Shown here: one piece after another, positions 33,410 through 41,324 of the stretch | How the letters are laid out: each line of letters starts with the position of its first letter | How positions within the stretch are numbered: the first letter of the stretch is position 1 | Source: Mycolicibacterium boenickei | GTDB taxonomy: Bacteria > Actinomycetota > Actinomycetes > Mycobacteriales > Mycobacteriaceae | NCBI RefSeq assembly: GCF_010731295.1 | Contig: NZ_AP022579.1 | Coordinates: 1,736,001-1,800,000 of the forward strand | DNA: 64,000 nucleotides | Direction of reading: 5' to 3' | Translations under genes and position numbers: made by a program | Notes under the pieces: model-generated | The model's input: only the letters and a program-made list of their open reading frames with translations | What the model was told of the DNA's origin: nothing | Databases searched by the model: none

Positions 33410-34933
33410 TTAGTTCCCGTAGAGATGCAGCGCCCGGGCGGTTTCGGTGGCCACGTCCCCGCTCAGCTTGGCGATCGGCGGTCCGCCGCGTTGATGGATC
33501 ACGTTCGCCAGGACGGCGACGTAGGTGTTTGACCCGGGATCCATCCACAGCGTCACGCCCGTGAATCCGGTGTGGCCGAAGCTGCCGACGGGAAAGACCA
33601 GCCCGCGCGGCCTGGAGTGGGCGGTGTCGATATCCCAGCCGAACCCGCGAAGGTCTTGTCCGTCGATGGCCGGATACTGCGGGGCGAGAAGGGGATCGGT
33701 TGTGTTCGGGGTGTTTGCGACGGCGCTGCGGACGGCGTTGTTGGCCGCCTCGACTTGTTCGGCACTGTTCCCGGGCTGCTGCGGAGTCGCCATCAACTCC
33801 ACGGTCGATTGCTTCAGTGGAAACGTGCTCGGCCGGCCCGCGAGGCGATCGAGCAGGGCTTGTGCGAATCGGCCGACGTCGTTGACTGTCGAGAACACCC
33901 CGGCGCTCCCGGCCACCCCGCCCATGCGGCGTGCGGTCGGGTCGTGCACGGTGCCGCGCAGCGGGTGGCCGTAGTCGGGGTTGAGGCCAGGGGTGTCTTC
34001 GTCGAGCGCCGTCGGTGCGATGCGGGGCAAGAGGTCGGTGCTCCACGTTCCTTCCGGACAGTCGGTCACCTTGGCCGCACTCGGGTCGAGGGCAACCGCT
34101 GTTCCCCGGATCTGGTGCGGACCACACGCTTTGGCTGCCGGGAGGTAGTGGGTCTCTGACAACCCAAGCGGCGCAAAGACATTGTCCTGCACATATCGAT
34201 CCAGGGGCTGGCCGGTGATCCGCTCGATGATCGTGCCGACCAGAATGAAGTTGATGTCGGAGTAGTGGAACAGCTCGCCGGGCCCGTACACCACCCACGC
34301 GCCGAGCGCGCGGTGAATGCCTTCGGCCGTGTCGGCTTTGTCGAGCCCCCACGGACCGTCCAGGCTCAGATCCCCCGCGATGCCCGACGTGTGGGTGAGC
34401 AGCATGCGGACCGTCACCTGCGCGCGCCGTGGGTCATTGGTGGGGTTGAAGTCCGGCAGATATTTCTGCACCGGATCGTCGAACTCGACCTTGCCCTGTT
34501 CGTAGAGCTGCATGAACGCCGTCGTCGTCGCGATGCTCTTCGACAGCGAGGCCAGATCGAAGATCGTGTCCTCGGTCATCGGCTCGGCGGGCGCGGGCAC
34601 CCCGTCGAGTCCGGGCTCACCGTCGAGCTTGCGCGAACCGTAAGCCTGGCGGAAGACGACGTTGCCGCCGTGGCCGACCTGGACCACCGCACCCGGCAGG
34701 CGATGTGCCGCGATGGAGTCGTCGACGAGCTTCGAGACCGCAGTGAAGTCACCCGCGGGAACGACGGCAGCCAGGGTGGGCATCGGGACGGCCGGTGCCG
34801 GCGCGGTCGTTGTGGGCGTGGAACTGGCCGCCGGCGGGGGCGCCGGCTGTCCGCATGAGGTGGTCGCGGCAACCGTGAACAGGACAGTTCCTACGGCGCA
34901 GAGCCGGGTCAGACGTGATCGCGACACCGTCAC
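33410..34933 (-). CDS. Serine hydrolase lipoprotein, beta-lactamase/DD-peptidase family
   Basis: About 507 residues. The N-terminal signal ends in ATTSCGQ, a lipobox-like cysteine, followed by a Pro/Thr-rich linker. The catalytic domain has the SxxK motif in LASLSKSIATT, YSD in LFHYSDINFILVG (the Tyr of the YxN position) and SFGHTGFTG as the third motif. Class C-type esterases and EstB-like proteins share this set, so hydrolysis of an ester or peptidoglycan peptide is as likely as beta-lactam resistance. GTG starts at 34933 and 34927 are both possible and neither has a clear ribosome-binding site. Confidence 0.87.
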   Translation of the reverse strand: MTVSRSRLTRLCAVGTVLFTVAATTSCGQPAPPPAASSTPTTTAPAPAVPMPTLAAVVPAGDFTAVSKLVDDSIAAHRLPGAVVQVGHGGNVVFRQAYGSRKLDGEPGLDGVPAPAEPMTEDTIFDLASLSKSIATTTAFMQLYEQGKVEFDDPVQKYLPDFNPTNDPRRAQVTVRMLLTHTSGIAGDLSLDGPWGLDKADTAEGIHRALGAWVVYGPGELFHYSDINFILVGTIIERITGQPLDRYVQDNVFAPLGLSETHYLPAAKACGPHQIRGTAVALDPSAAKVTDCPEGTWSTDLLPRIAPTALDEDTPGLNPDYGHPLRGTVHDPTARRMGGVAGSAGVFSTVNDVGRFAQALLDRLAGRPSTFPLKQSTVELMATPQQPGNSAEQVEAANNAVRSAVANTPNTTDPLLAPQYPAIDGQDLRGFGWDIDTAHSRPRGLVFPVGSFGHTGFTGVTLWMDPGSNTYVAVLANVIHQRGGPPIAKLSGDVATETARALHLYGN

Positions 34934-35069
34934 GAAATCGACGGTACGGGACCGTGCACTGCACGGAGCGATGGATGTGGGGTCAACTGCACTCTCGATG
35001 TGCACTCCTGTTGATTCAGGAGCGGTTCCCCCGAAAAGTTGGGGCTCCGGGGGCGGATGCTGCTCGTTG

Positions 35070-35660
35070 TTAGTCGGTGGCCTCGATGTAATGCGGTGGC
35101 CATGCCTTGGCAGCCTCGCTACGGATACTTGCTTCCATGCCGAAGAGTGCCTCTGGTTGTACAACTCGTCGTGGAAAGCGGAATCCTCTAGCCACAGTGA
35201 AATAGAACTGCAGACCTGCGACGGTAAGCGTTGCCACGCCGAACCACGGTGCGAGGTGCGGGTTTGAACTTCCGGGCCACGCGGCGGCTACGACGAGGAC
35301 CAGGCCAATGGCCACGAACCCCGTCCAGATCGCCGCTGTTTCTCGGTGCGAGCGTCGGCCAGGGATCATCCGTATCAATGACGGCGCGCCGAGATTCAAC
35401 ATGTGGGATCTGTGGGTAAAAGTGCGCATCATTCGTACTTCCACTCTGCGCTCGCGCAGGTAGAGGCAGCGCGCCAAATGCACTGCATCCTTTCGTAACT
35501 CCGTCTTGAGATCCTCATCGTCAAGTCTGTCCGCCAGGGTTAATAGCCGGTCGACACGAATCCAACGACGTTCGCTCGCACTGTAGAACAGAGACCATCC
35601 TGAGACGACAACCGAAAGCGCGCCCGTAATTACGCCTACTGCGGCAAGGTTCATAGACAT
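35070..35660 (-). CDS. Hypothetical membrane protein in low-GC patch
   Basis: A 196-residue protein with a short N-terminal helix (LAAVGVITGALSVVVSGWSL), a charged middle rich in Arg and Glu (LADRLDDEDLKTELRKDAVH), and two further hydrophobic helices (AAIWTGFVAIGLVLVVAAAW, FGVATLTVAGLQFYF). No family recognised. Base composition is visibly lower in GC (mid-50s percent by eye) and codon use is less mycobacterial than in both neighbours, which suggests recent acquisition. Confidence 0.6.
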   Translation of the reverse strand: MSMNLAAVGVITGALSVVVSGWSLFYSASERRWIRVDRLLTLADRLDDEDLKTELRKDAVHLARCLYLRERRVEVRMMRTFTHRSHMLNLGAPSLIRMIPGRRSHRETAAIWTGFVAIGLVLVVAAAWPGSSNPHLAPWFGVATLTVAGLQFYFTVARGFRFPRRVVQPEALFGMEASIRSEAAKAWPPHYIEATD

Positions 35661-35782
35661 ACCGTCCCATTGGGCTCTGACATGCGAGGGGCGCCAATCG
35701 GCGTACTGAAGCTGCTTCGCATGTTCCCGGCAAAACCTGTGGAAGGTTGGGGGCCTTCATCACACCGGCGATGGCCGCGAGG

Positions 35783-37048
35783 CTAGTTCTCTCGCAGAGG
35801 AACAGGCGTCCGCGGCTCCAGGTGCTTCGCCCACCCTGACGCACACACCACGGTGCAGACAATCGCCAGTACACCGACAAAAGTCAGCATCACCGGATAG
35901 CTGAACCAGTGCGCCAGCGCGGCCAGCACGGCAGGCAGCAGGAATCCCAGGTAGGCCAGCGAGTAGTAGACCCCGGAGATGCCGGCGAGCTCGTCGGGCG
36001 GCGCGATGCGCTGGATCTCAAGCAGACCCGACACGATCGCGATCCCGTACGCGCTGCCGAGCAGCATCGCGACCAGCGGGGCGACCAGCGCCGAGCGGGT
36101 CACGGCGGTGGCCACGGCGGCGAAGATGCCCAACGCCATCAGTGCCATCGACACCACGACGGCACGTGAGCTGGACACGTCATCGAGGCGCCGCGCCACG
36201 GGTTGGATCGCCACACCGCAGCCCAGCGTCAGCACGGTCAGCCCGACCGTATAGAGCAGGGCCCAGGAGCCGAGCTGGTCGGCGACGAGTGCGGGCACCA
36301 CCGCGTAGGCGATGGCTGCCGAACCAAAGATCCACGGCGCCATCGGAACAACGACATGCAGGAATCGGCGGTGTCCGGCCGCGGGCACCTTCAATCCGTC
36401 CAGGAAGGGCCGAGACGTTGTGCGGGAGCGGGTCTCGACGGTCCGAGTCCACACCGCCCACAACACCGGCACGCAGAGCGCCGCGTGAACCAGGTAGGTC
36501 AACACCAGCGGCAGCGGTGCGTACACGGTCAGCAGCCCGGCGGACAGCGGTCCGACGCCGAAGCCCAACGACAAGCAGATCGAAGCGCGGCGCGCACCGG
36601 CGCCGGCGGAGGCGTCGTCGAACGGCGGCCGAGACAGCTCGGTGATCCATGCCGAGCCGACCGCCATGGCGATCCCGACGGCGACCCCGCTGAACACCCG
36701 ACCGACGAACAGGGCCGGAAAACCCCAGTAGTCACCGACGGCCAGGATGAGGCTGCCCAGCGCCGCACTGATGACACCGGCGGCCATGACATTGCGTCGA
36801 CCGTGGCGGTCCGACAGCGTCGAGGCGATCAGGAGGCCAGGGATCAGGCCGAGCACGTAGGCGCCCAGCAGGATGTCCACGTCCACCCGGGTGTATCCGG
36901 AGTGCTGGGCGTAGGCGATCAGCAGCGGGGTGAATTGGTTTCCGCCCCAACCGATGCAGAACACCGCGATGGCCACCGCCAGCCACGGCTGGAGACGGTG
37001 CCGAACCTGCTCAGGCGCCTCAGAGGACTCGATGGCGACAGCGGTCAT
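35783..37048 (-). CDS. MFS transporter
   Basis: A 421-residue, twelve-helix major facilitator. The loop-2 motif is STLSDRHGRRNVMAAGVI (GxLaDrxGrkxxl type), and VGRVFSGVAVGIAMAVGSAW is helix 4. The substrate is unknown. It begins in the stop codon of the GntR gene (ATGA), forming a two-gene operon behind the 30-bp palindrome. Drug or metabolite efflux, or uptake under GntR control, are both possible. Confidence 0.9.
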   Translation of the reverse strand: MTAVAIESSEAPEQVRHRLQPWLAVAIAVFCIGWGGNQFTPLLIAYAQHSGYTRVDVDILLGAYVLGLIPGLLIASTLSDRHGRRNVMAAGVISAALGSLILAVGDYWGFPALFVGRVFSGVAVGIAMAVGSAWITELSRPPFDDASAGAGARRASICLSLGFGVGPLSAGLLTVYAPLPLVLTYLVHAALCVPVLWAVWTRTVETRSRTTSRPFLDGLKVPAAGHRRFLHVVVPMAPWIFGSAAIAYAVVPALVADQLGSWALLYTVGLTVLTLGCGVAIQPVARRLDDVSSSRAVVVSMALMALGIFAAVATAVTRSALVAPLVAMLLGSAYGIAIVSGLLEIQRIAPPDELAGISGVYYSLAYLGFLLPAVLAALAHWFSYPVMLTFVGVLAIVCTVVCASGWAKHLEPRTPVPLREN

Positions 37049-37692
37049 GCCAGCACCACCCGGTACGTCGCCTCCAGGTGCGCCAGCAACGCGCCTTCGA
37101 AACCGGGCACATCGCGCCGGCCGATGGCATCGGCCAATGCCGCATGCTCACCGATCAATTCGGTCAACCGGGCGGAGTCCGAGCGGGCGGCGTCGGCCAT
37201 CATGCGGCGCTGGCGGTCGCTGAGCGACCCGTAGAAACGGCCGGCGATCGTGTTCCCGGCGACCTCGACGATCCGCCGGTGAAAGGCGTCGTCGGCGGCC
37301 GCGAACTGATCGGCATCGCCGATCGCCGCGCCGTGGCGCTGTCGCTCGACCAACTCGGTCAGCTCGCCGAACAAGGTGTCGATGGAGTCCGCTGACCGGC
37401 ACAGTCGGCGCACCGCCGCGGTCTCGAGGGCCAGGCGCATCTCGAGCAGATCGGTGGCCTCCTGCGCAGAGACCGGGACGACGACGGCGCCGCGCCGGGG
37501 CACCAGGTCCAGGAAATCCTCGGCGGCCAGACGCAGAAACGCCTCGTGCACAGGTGTGCGGCTGACGCCGAGCTGCGTCGCCACCTCTACCTCGCTGAGC
37601 AGCTGCCCGCCTCGAAACTCACCGGAGAGGATCTGGTCCTTGGTCATCCGGTAGACGCGTTGGCTGTTGCTCGACTTCTCGTCGGTCTCCAC
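37045..37692 (-). CDS. GntR family regulator, FadR/FCD subgroup
   Basis: A 215-residue protein. The winged-helix part is GGQLLSEVEVATQLGVSRTP then VHEAFLRLAAEDFLDLVPRR, and the C-terminal FCD domain has LEMRLALETAAVRRLCR, DDAFHRRIVEVAGN and GEHAALADAIGRRD, carrying the usual metal-binding histidines and aspartate. The GTG at 37692 is chosen because the upstream in-frame ATG lies within the operator. It is coupled to the MFS gene. Confidence 0.88.
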   Translation of the reverse strand: METDEKSSNSQRVYRMTKDQILSGEFRGGQLLSEVEVATQLGVSRTPVHEAFLRLAAEDFLDLVPRRGAVVVPVSAQEATDLLEMRLALETAAVRRLCRSADSIDTLFGELTELVERQRHGAAIGDADQFAAADDAFHRRIVEVAGNTIAGRFYGSLSDRQRRMMADAARSDSARLTELIGEHAALADAIGRRDVPGFEGALLAHLEATYRVVLA

Positions 37693-37706
37693 GGGAAACC
37701 AGGGTA

Positions 37707-37736
37707 CCCCTTGCATGCAAGCTTGCATGCAAGGGG
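37707..37736. promoter_or_regulatory. 30-bp perfect palindrome, GntR operator
   Basis: CCCC, TTGCATGCAA, GC, TTGCATGCAA, GGGG: the whole 30 bp equals its own reverse complement, and the 10-mer TTGCATGCAA, itself a palindrome, occurs twice. It lies 15 bp upstream of the GntR start. Two dimers could bind one face each; autorepression of the GntR-MFS operon is the natural reading. Confidence 0.85.
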
Positions 37737-37754
37737 GCTATCCAGGGGAAATGC

Positions 37755-38183
37755 TCAGAACGGGCTGCTGTTGGCCTGGTACTTGGAGGATTCCGGACGC
37801 GGTCCGAACCGCCGGATGTACTCCTCGTGCTTGCGCTGGTCCTTCTTGTACTGGATCTCGTCGACCAGGTTGGGATCGAGCCCGTGCTGCGCCAACCGGT
37901 GCCGGCGCCAGATCTTGTTCAGCGCAAGCGCCATCAGGATGGCCCAGATGTAGATCGGCACCGTCATCTCGATGTGCACATACAGCGACGCGGGTAGCAG
38001 CCAGAGTGGTGCCAGTACGAACAGCGGTGGGATCGCCATCCGGATCAGATGCCGGCGGACGGCCCCGTGGTCGGCCAGGTCATGGGCCACCCAGTCGCGC
38101 ATGGAATCGGGCAACCGCTTGCCGTAGCAGTAGGCGACGTACTGAAAGAAGTTGGGACGGTCTTTGGTTTTCTGGCCGGCCAT
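37755..38183 (-). CDS. DUF5313 family membrane protein (second paralogue)
   Basis: A 142-residue protein. FFQYVAYCYGKRLPDSMRDW is nearly identical to the paralogue at 5888-6307, as are the hydrophobic pair (AIPPLFVLAPLWLLPASLYV, VPIYIWAILMALAL) and NKIWRRHRLAQHGLDP. CAGGAG lies 6 nt before the chosen ATG. It follows the OhrR-like MarR gene by 14 bp in the same direction, so the two form an operon. The function is unknown, but both copies sit next to a small transcription factor. Confidence 0.82.
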   Translation of the reverse strand: MAGQKTKDRPNFFQYVAYCYGKRLPDSMRDWVAHDLADHGAVRRHLIRMAIPPLFVLAPLWLLPASLYVHIEMTVPIYIWAILMALALNKIWRRHRLAQHGLDPNLVDEIQYKKDQRKHEEYIRRFGPRPESSKYQANSSPF

Positions 38184-38197
38184 GAGGGCTCCTGGTG

Positions 38198-38698
38198 TCA
38201 ATCGGTGAGTGAATTGGCCGCCAGCGCAGCCACGTTGATGCGGGTCAACACCCGATGCAGCTCTTCGAGTTCGGCGATGTCGACGCCCAGGCGTTCCACC
38301 ACGGCGGGTGGGATGGCGAGTGCCCGCTCACGCAGGGCGATCCCGGCATCGGTGAGCTCCACGTCGGTCGCACGTTCGTCGCCGGCCCGGCGGGTACGGG
38401 TCAGCAGGCCGAGTGCTTCCAGTCGCTTGAGCATCGGCGAGAGGGTCGCCGAGTCGAGTTGCAGCGCTGCGGCGATCTCCTTGACCGACAGCGGGGGTGT
38501 GCCGCCCGAGTTGGACCGTTGGTGGTCCCATAGCACCAGCATCACGAGGTACTGCGGATGGGTCAAGCCCAGCGGCTCCAGCAGCGGGCGGTACACCGCG
38601 AGCACGGCGCGGTTGCTGACGGCCAGCGCGAAACAGACCTGCCGTTCGAGGGCCAATGGATCGGAGCTGAGCTCCGGCGCTTCCGATACTGCGGACAC
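38198..38698 (-). CDS. MarR family regulator, OhrR-like (single N-terminal cysteine)
   Basis: A 166-residue protein. LERQVCFALAVSNRAVLAVY and GLTHPQYLVMLVLWDHQRS match OhrR, whose reactive Cys at about residue 22 senses organic hydroperoxides. The winged helix is LSVKEIAAALQLDSATLSPM then LKRLEALGLLTRTRR. No second cysteine is present, so it is a one-Cys type. No ohr peroxidase gene is adjacent; the downstream partner is DUF5313. A perfect operator lies 10 bp upstream. Confidence 0.88.
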   Translation of the reverse strand: MSAVSEAPELSSDPLALERQVCFALAVSNRAVLAVYRPLLEPLGLTHPQYLVMLVLWDHQRSNSGGTPPLSVKEIAAALQLDSATLSPMLKRLEALGLLTRTRRAGDERATDVELTDAGIALRERALAIPPAVVERLGVDIAELEELHRVLTRINVAALAANSLTD

Positions 38699-38707
38699 AA
38701 ACTGAAC

Positions 38708-38728
38708 GTACCCTAATAGTTAGGGTAC
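38708..38728. promoter_or_regulatory. MarR/OhrR operator palindrome
   Basis: GTACCCTAA and its exact complement TTAGGGTAC flank TAG, immediately upstream of the OhrR-like gene. Confidence 0.8.
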
Positions 38729-38759
38729 TAACAATGTCTCGGTGGTCACATGACCGGGA

Positions 38760-39434
38760 TCAATGCGCGCGCTTGGCCAGCCGTTCGGCGTTGTCGATCA
38801 GGATGCTGCGGCCCTGAACCCGGATCCAGCCGCGTTGCGCGAAGTCCGACAACGCCTTGTTGACCGTCTCCCGCGAGGACCCGACCAGCTGGGCGATCTC
38901 TTCCTGGGTCAGCTCGTGGTCGACGCGCAGTGCGCTGCCGTCGCGGCTGCCGAAACGTTGTGCCAGGTAGAGCAGTTGTTTGGCGACCCGGCCCGGCACA
39001 TCGGTGAAGATCAAGTCGGACAGGTTGTCGTTGGTGCGGCGCAACCGGCGGGCCAGCACGCGTAGGAGTTGCTCGGCGATCTCGGGCCGATCGGCGATCC
39101 AGCCGCGCAGCACGCTGCGGCTCATCACGACGGCCTTCACCTCGGTCAGGGCGGTCACGGTTGAAGTCCGCGGCCCTGGATCGAAGATGGCGAGCTCGCC
39201 GAACATGTCCGACGGGCCCATCAGTGTGATCAGGCTGTCGCGGCCGTCCACTGACTTGCGGCCGATCTTCACCTTGCCTGCGGTGATGATGTAGAGCGTG
39301 TCGCCGGGCTCGCCTTCGGAGAACACGACCTCGGTCCGACGGAAGGTCACGGGCTCCAGCTGCCGAACCAGTGCAGCCACGGCGTCTGGTGACACACCCT
39401 GGAAGATGCCGGCGCGGGCCAGCACTTCATTCAT
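38760..39434 (-). CDS. crp: Crp/Fnr family regulator, mycobacterial Crp paralogue
   Basis: A 224-residue protein very close to Rv3676 (Crp) over its length. The cyclic-nucleotide domain has [20 protein letters not shown] and [20 protein letters not shown] with the phosphate-binding arginine region. The hinge helix is [20 protein letters not shown] and the HTH is [21 protein letters not shown]. smegmatis has two such proteins; which of the two this matches cannot be told from context. A cAMP-responsive regulator of carbon and respiration genes. It lies next to the Rv2004c-like and ctaD genes. Confidence 0.92.
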   Translation of the reverse strand: MNEVLARAGIFQGVSPDAVAALVRQLEPVTFRRTEVVFSEGEPGDTLYIITAGKVKIGRKSVDGRDSLITLMGPSDMFGELAIFDPGPRTSTVTALTEVKAVVMSRSVLRGWIADRPEIAEQLLRVLARRLRRTNDNLSDLIFTDVPGRVAKQLLYLAQRFGSRDGSALRVDHELTQEEIAQLVGSSRETVNKALSDFAQRGWIRVQGRSILIDNAERLAKRAH

Positions 39435-39595
39435 ATTTCCCCCTTGGATGGGTGCGCCGAACCGGCTGCTCGGAATGTTTGTACAGGTCGCGGCCGGAAG
39501 GAAGGCCGCCGTTTTACTTTACTAGGGCTGTCAGGCGGCTTTCGGCTTCGGGTTTACACCGGAGCCGTATTTCGTAATGGCAATGACAGTCGGAT

Positions 39596-41053
39596 TCAGA
39601 TCGCCGAGCAACAGATCCGTTGGGCTTCGGCGACGGAGTCCGCGAGCGGGCGGCGCGTGTTGATGGGATGGGCGTCCGGCCATTCGGCGTCGGTCGCCAA
39701 GCCCTCTGCGATCTGCGGGGTGGCATCCGAGTTGGTGCCCTGTCGCTGGACGATGCGCTGCTTGGCTTCGTCGAGAGGCATCGTGCACGCCAATTCCACT
39801 GTTGGGCAATGCTGCTCAGCGGCGATATCCCGGGCTCGTTGCCGAAGGCCCGGATCTCGCCAGGTGCCGTCGAGGATCACCGACTGCCCCATGCCCAATG
39901 TCTGCCGGGCCTTCTCGAGCACGGCCTCATAAACGGCGGACACGTTCTCGCTGCTGTACAGCCCCTCGTTCAATATCCCCGCCGCGCCGTCGACGACTCC
40001 ACGCTCCTGCAACTCGCGACGCACATCGTCGGTGGAGACGACCCGCGCAGCCACCTGTTCGGCGAGCGCGTGCGCGAGCGTGGTCTTGCCGGTGCCGGGG
40101 CCACCGCCGACGATGACCAGTCGCACGGTGCCTCGGCGGAGGTGATCGAGAGCGATGTCGAGATGGCGTTTCGCATCGTCGGCGGCACTTGGGTTGCCCT
40201 GCTGAACCCGGATGCAGTCCACCTTGGCGCGGACCACGGCACGGTATGCGATGTAGAAGTCCAGCAGCGCTGGTGGTGGCGTGTCCCCGGAGATCCGCTG
40301 GTACTCGGCGATGAAGTAGTCGGCCAGGTCTTTGCGGCCGAGGAACTCCAGGTCCATGGCCAGGAACGCCGCGTCGTCGATGCAGTCGACATGGCGCAGG
40401 CCGTCGTCGAACTCGAGACAGTCGAGGATGGCCGGACCTTCCGGCATGCAGAAGATGTCGCCGGTCAACAGGTCGGCGTGGCCGTCGACGATGCGGCGGC
40501 CGGCGATGCGGTCGCTGAACAGTGCGGTCCGACCCGCCATGAACTGGTCGTACAGTCGATCGACCTCGGCCAGCCATTCCGCGGGCACGACTGTTCCCGC
40601 AAACCGGCGCAATTCGGCGAGGTTGTCCCGCCAGCGGCCGGCAATCGCGGGCACCGTCGCTGCGCGGTCGATGTCTTCCGATCGTTCGGCGCCGGCGTGA
40701 AACCGTGCGATCACCTCGGCGATCGCCGACAGCTGCTCGGCCACAGGTTCACCGCTGACGACGATCGACGTCAACCGGCGCGAATCGGGGTACCTGCGCA
40801 TCACGATCACCGGCTCGGGCGGACCACCTTGCGGATCGGCGAAATGGGCGACCCCGAGGTAGCTGTCGGGTGCCAGTCGCTGATTCAAGCGAACCTCGCG
40901 TATGCACACCTGTTCGCGGAGCTCGACGGAGCTGAAATCGAGAAAGTCCGTGGTGATCGCCTTCTTCACCTTGTACGCCTTCTCGCCAACCAACGCGACG
41001 ATCCCGGTGTGCGTCTCATGGATCTCTGCGGCCGGCGAAGCTGAAGCGTCCAT
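39596..41053 (-). CDS. Fused aminoglycoside-phosphotransferase-like and P-loop ATPase protein (Rv2004c-like)
   Basis: A 485-residue two-domain protein. The N-terminal half is kinase-like (HTGIVALVGEKAYKVKKAIT with the ATP-site lysine, IVDGHADLLTGDIFC as the catalytic loop and ILDCLEFDDGLRHVDCIDD as the DFD-like metal site). The C-terminal half is an AAA/zeta-type NTPase with VIVGGGPGTGKTTLAHALAE (Walker A), VVSTDDVRRELQ and ILDGTWRDP. This is the layout of Rv2004c, a DosR-regulon gene of M. tuberculosis. A DosR-like box lies upstream. The substrate is unknown. Confidence 0.9.
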   Translation of the reverse strand: MDASASPAAEIHETHTGIVALVGEKAYKVKKAITTDFLDFSSVELREQVCIREVRLNQRLAPDSYLGVAHFADPQGGPPEPVIVMRRYPDSRRLTSIVVSGEPVAEQLSAIAEVIARFHAGAERSEDIDRAATVPAIAGRWRDNLAELRRFAGTVVPAEWLAEVDRLYDQFMAGRTALFSDRIAGRRIVDGHADLLTGDIFCMPEGPAILDCLEFDDGLRHVDCIDDAAFLAMDLEFLGRKDLADYFIAEYQRISGDTPPPALLDFYIAYRAVVRAKVDCIRVQQGNPSAADDAKRHLDIALDHLRRGTVRLVIVGGGPGTGKTTLAHALAEQVAARVVSTDDVRRELQERGVVDGAAGILNEGLYSSENVSAVYEAVLEKARQTLGMGQSVILDGTWRDPGLRQRARDIAAEQHCPTVELACTMPLDEAKQRIVQRQGTNSDATPQIAEGLATDAEWPDAHPINTRRPLADSVAEAQRICCSAI

Positions 41054-41089
41054 ACCTCATGATGGCTGCCCGCGGGCGCGTGGCGGCAG

Positions 41090-41103
41090 TGGCCATTGGT
41101 CCC
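41090..41103 (-). promoter_or_regulatory. Possible DosR box
   Basis: On the minus strand GGGACCAATGGCCA lies 37 bp before the Rv2004c-like gene, matching the DosR core GGGACNNNNGNCC. One flank departs from the TTSGGGAC consensus, so the site is a candidate only. Confidence 0.4.
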
Positions 41104-41324
41104 TTTCTCGGGTCCGACGGTCACCTTTCTTGGCGCTGGTGTGCCGGGGAATGCGGCAGCTGTGTGTTTTATATTGCAGCGCAGTCAATTTCGGATGGGC
41201 TCCACCGACATGCCAGATCCGATATTGAGGACCAAAGACCCTTCTTCTCTGAGCGTGCGCCCACGAGTCTTTTCCTGGTGATCTTGATCGTGTTTACCCA
41301 GGGGGATAGAAGAGGAGTTCTGTC

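Noticed and set aside
32286..34352. Long extension of the coiled-coil/LAS gene to 688 residues
   Set aside because: The added N-terminal part lies antiparallel within the serine-hydrolase region in the wrong frame and precedes a good signal peptide; the gene starts near 33308.
33410..34933. Dedicated beta-lactamase
   Set aside because: The SxxK/YSD/HTG set fits esterases and DD-peptidases equally, so resistance cannot be claimed from sequence.
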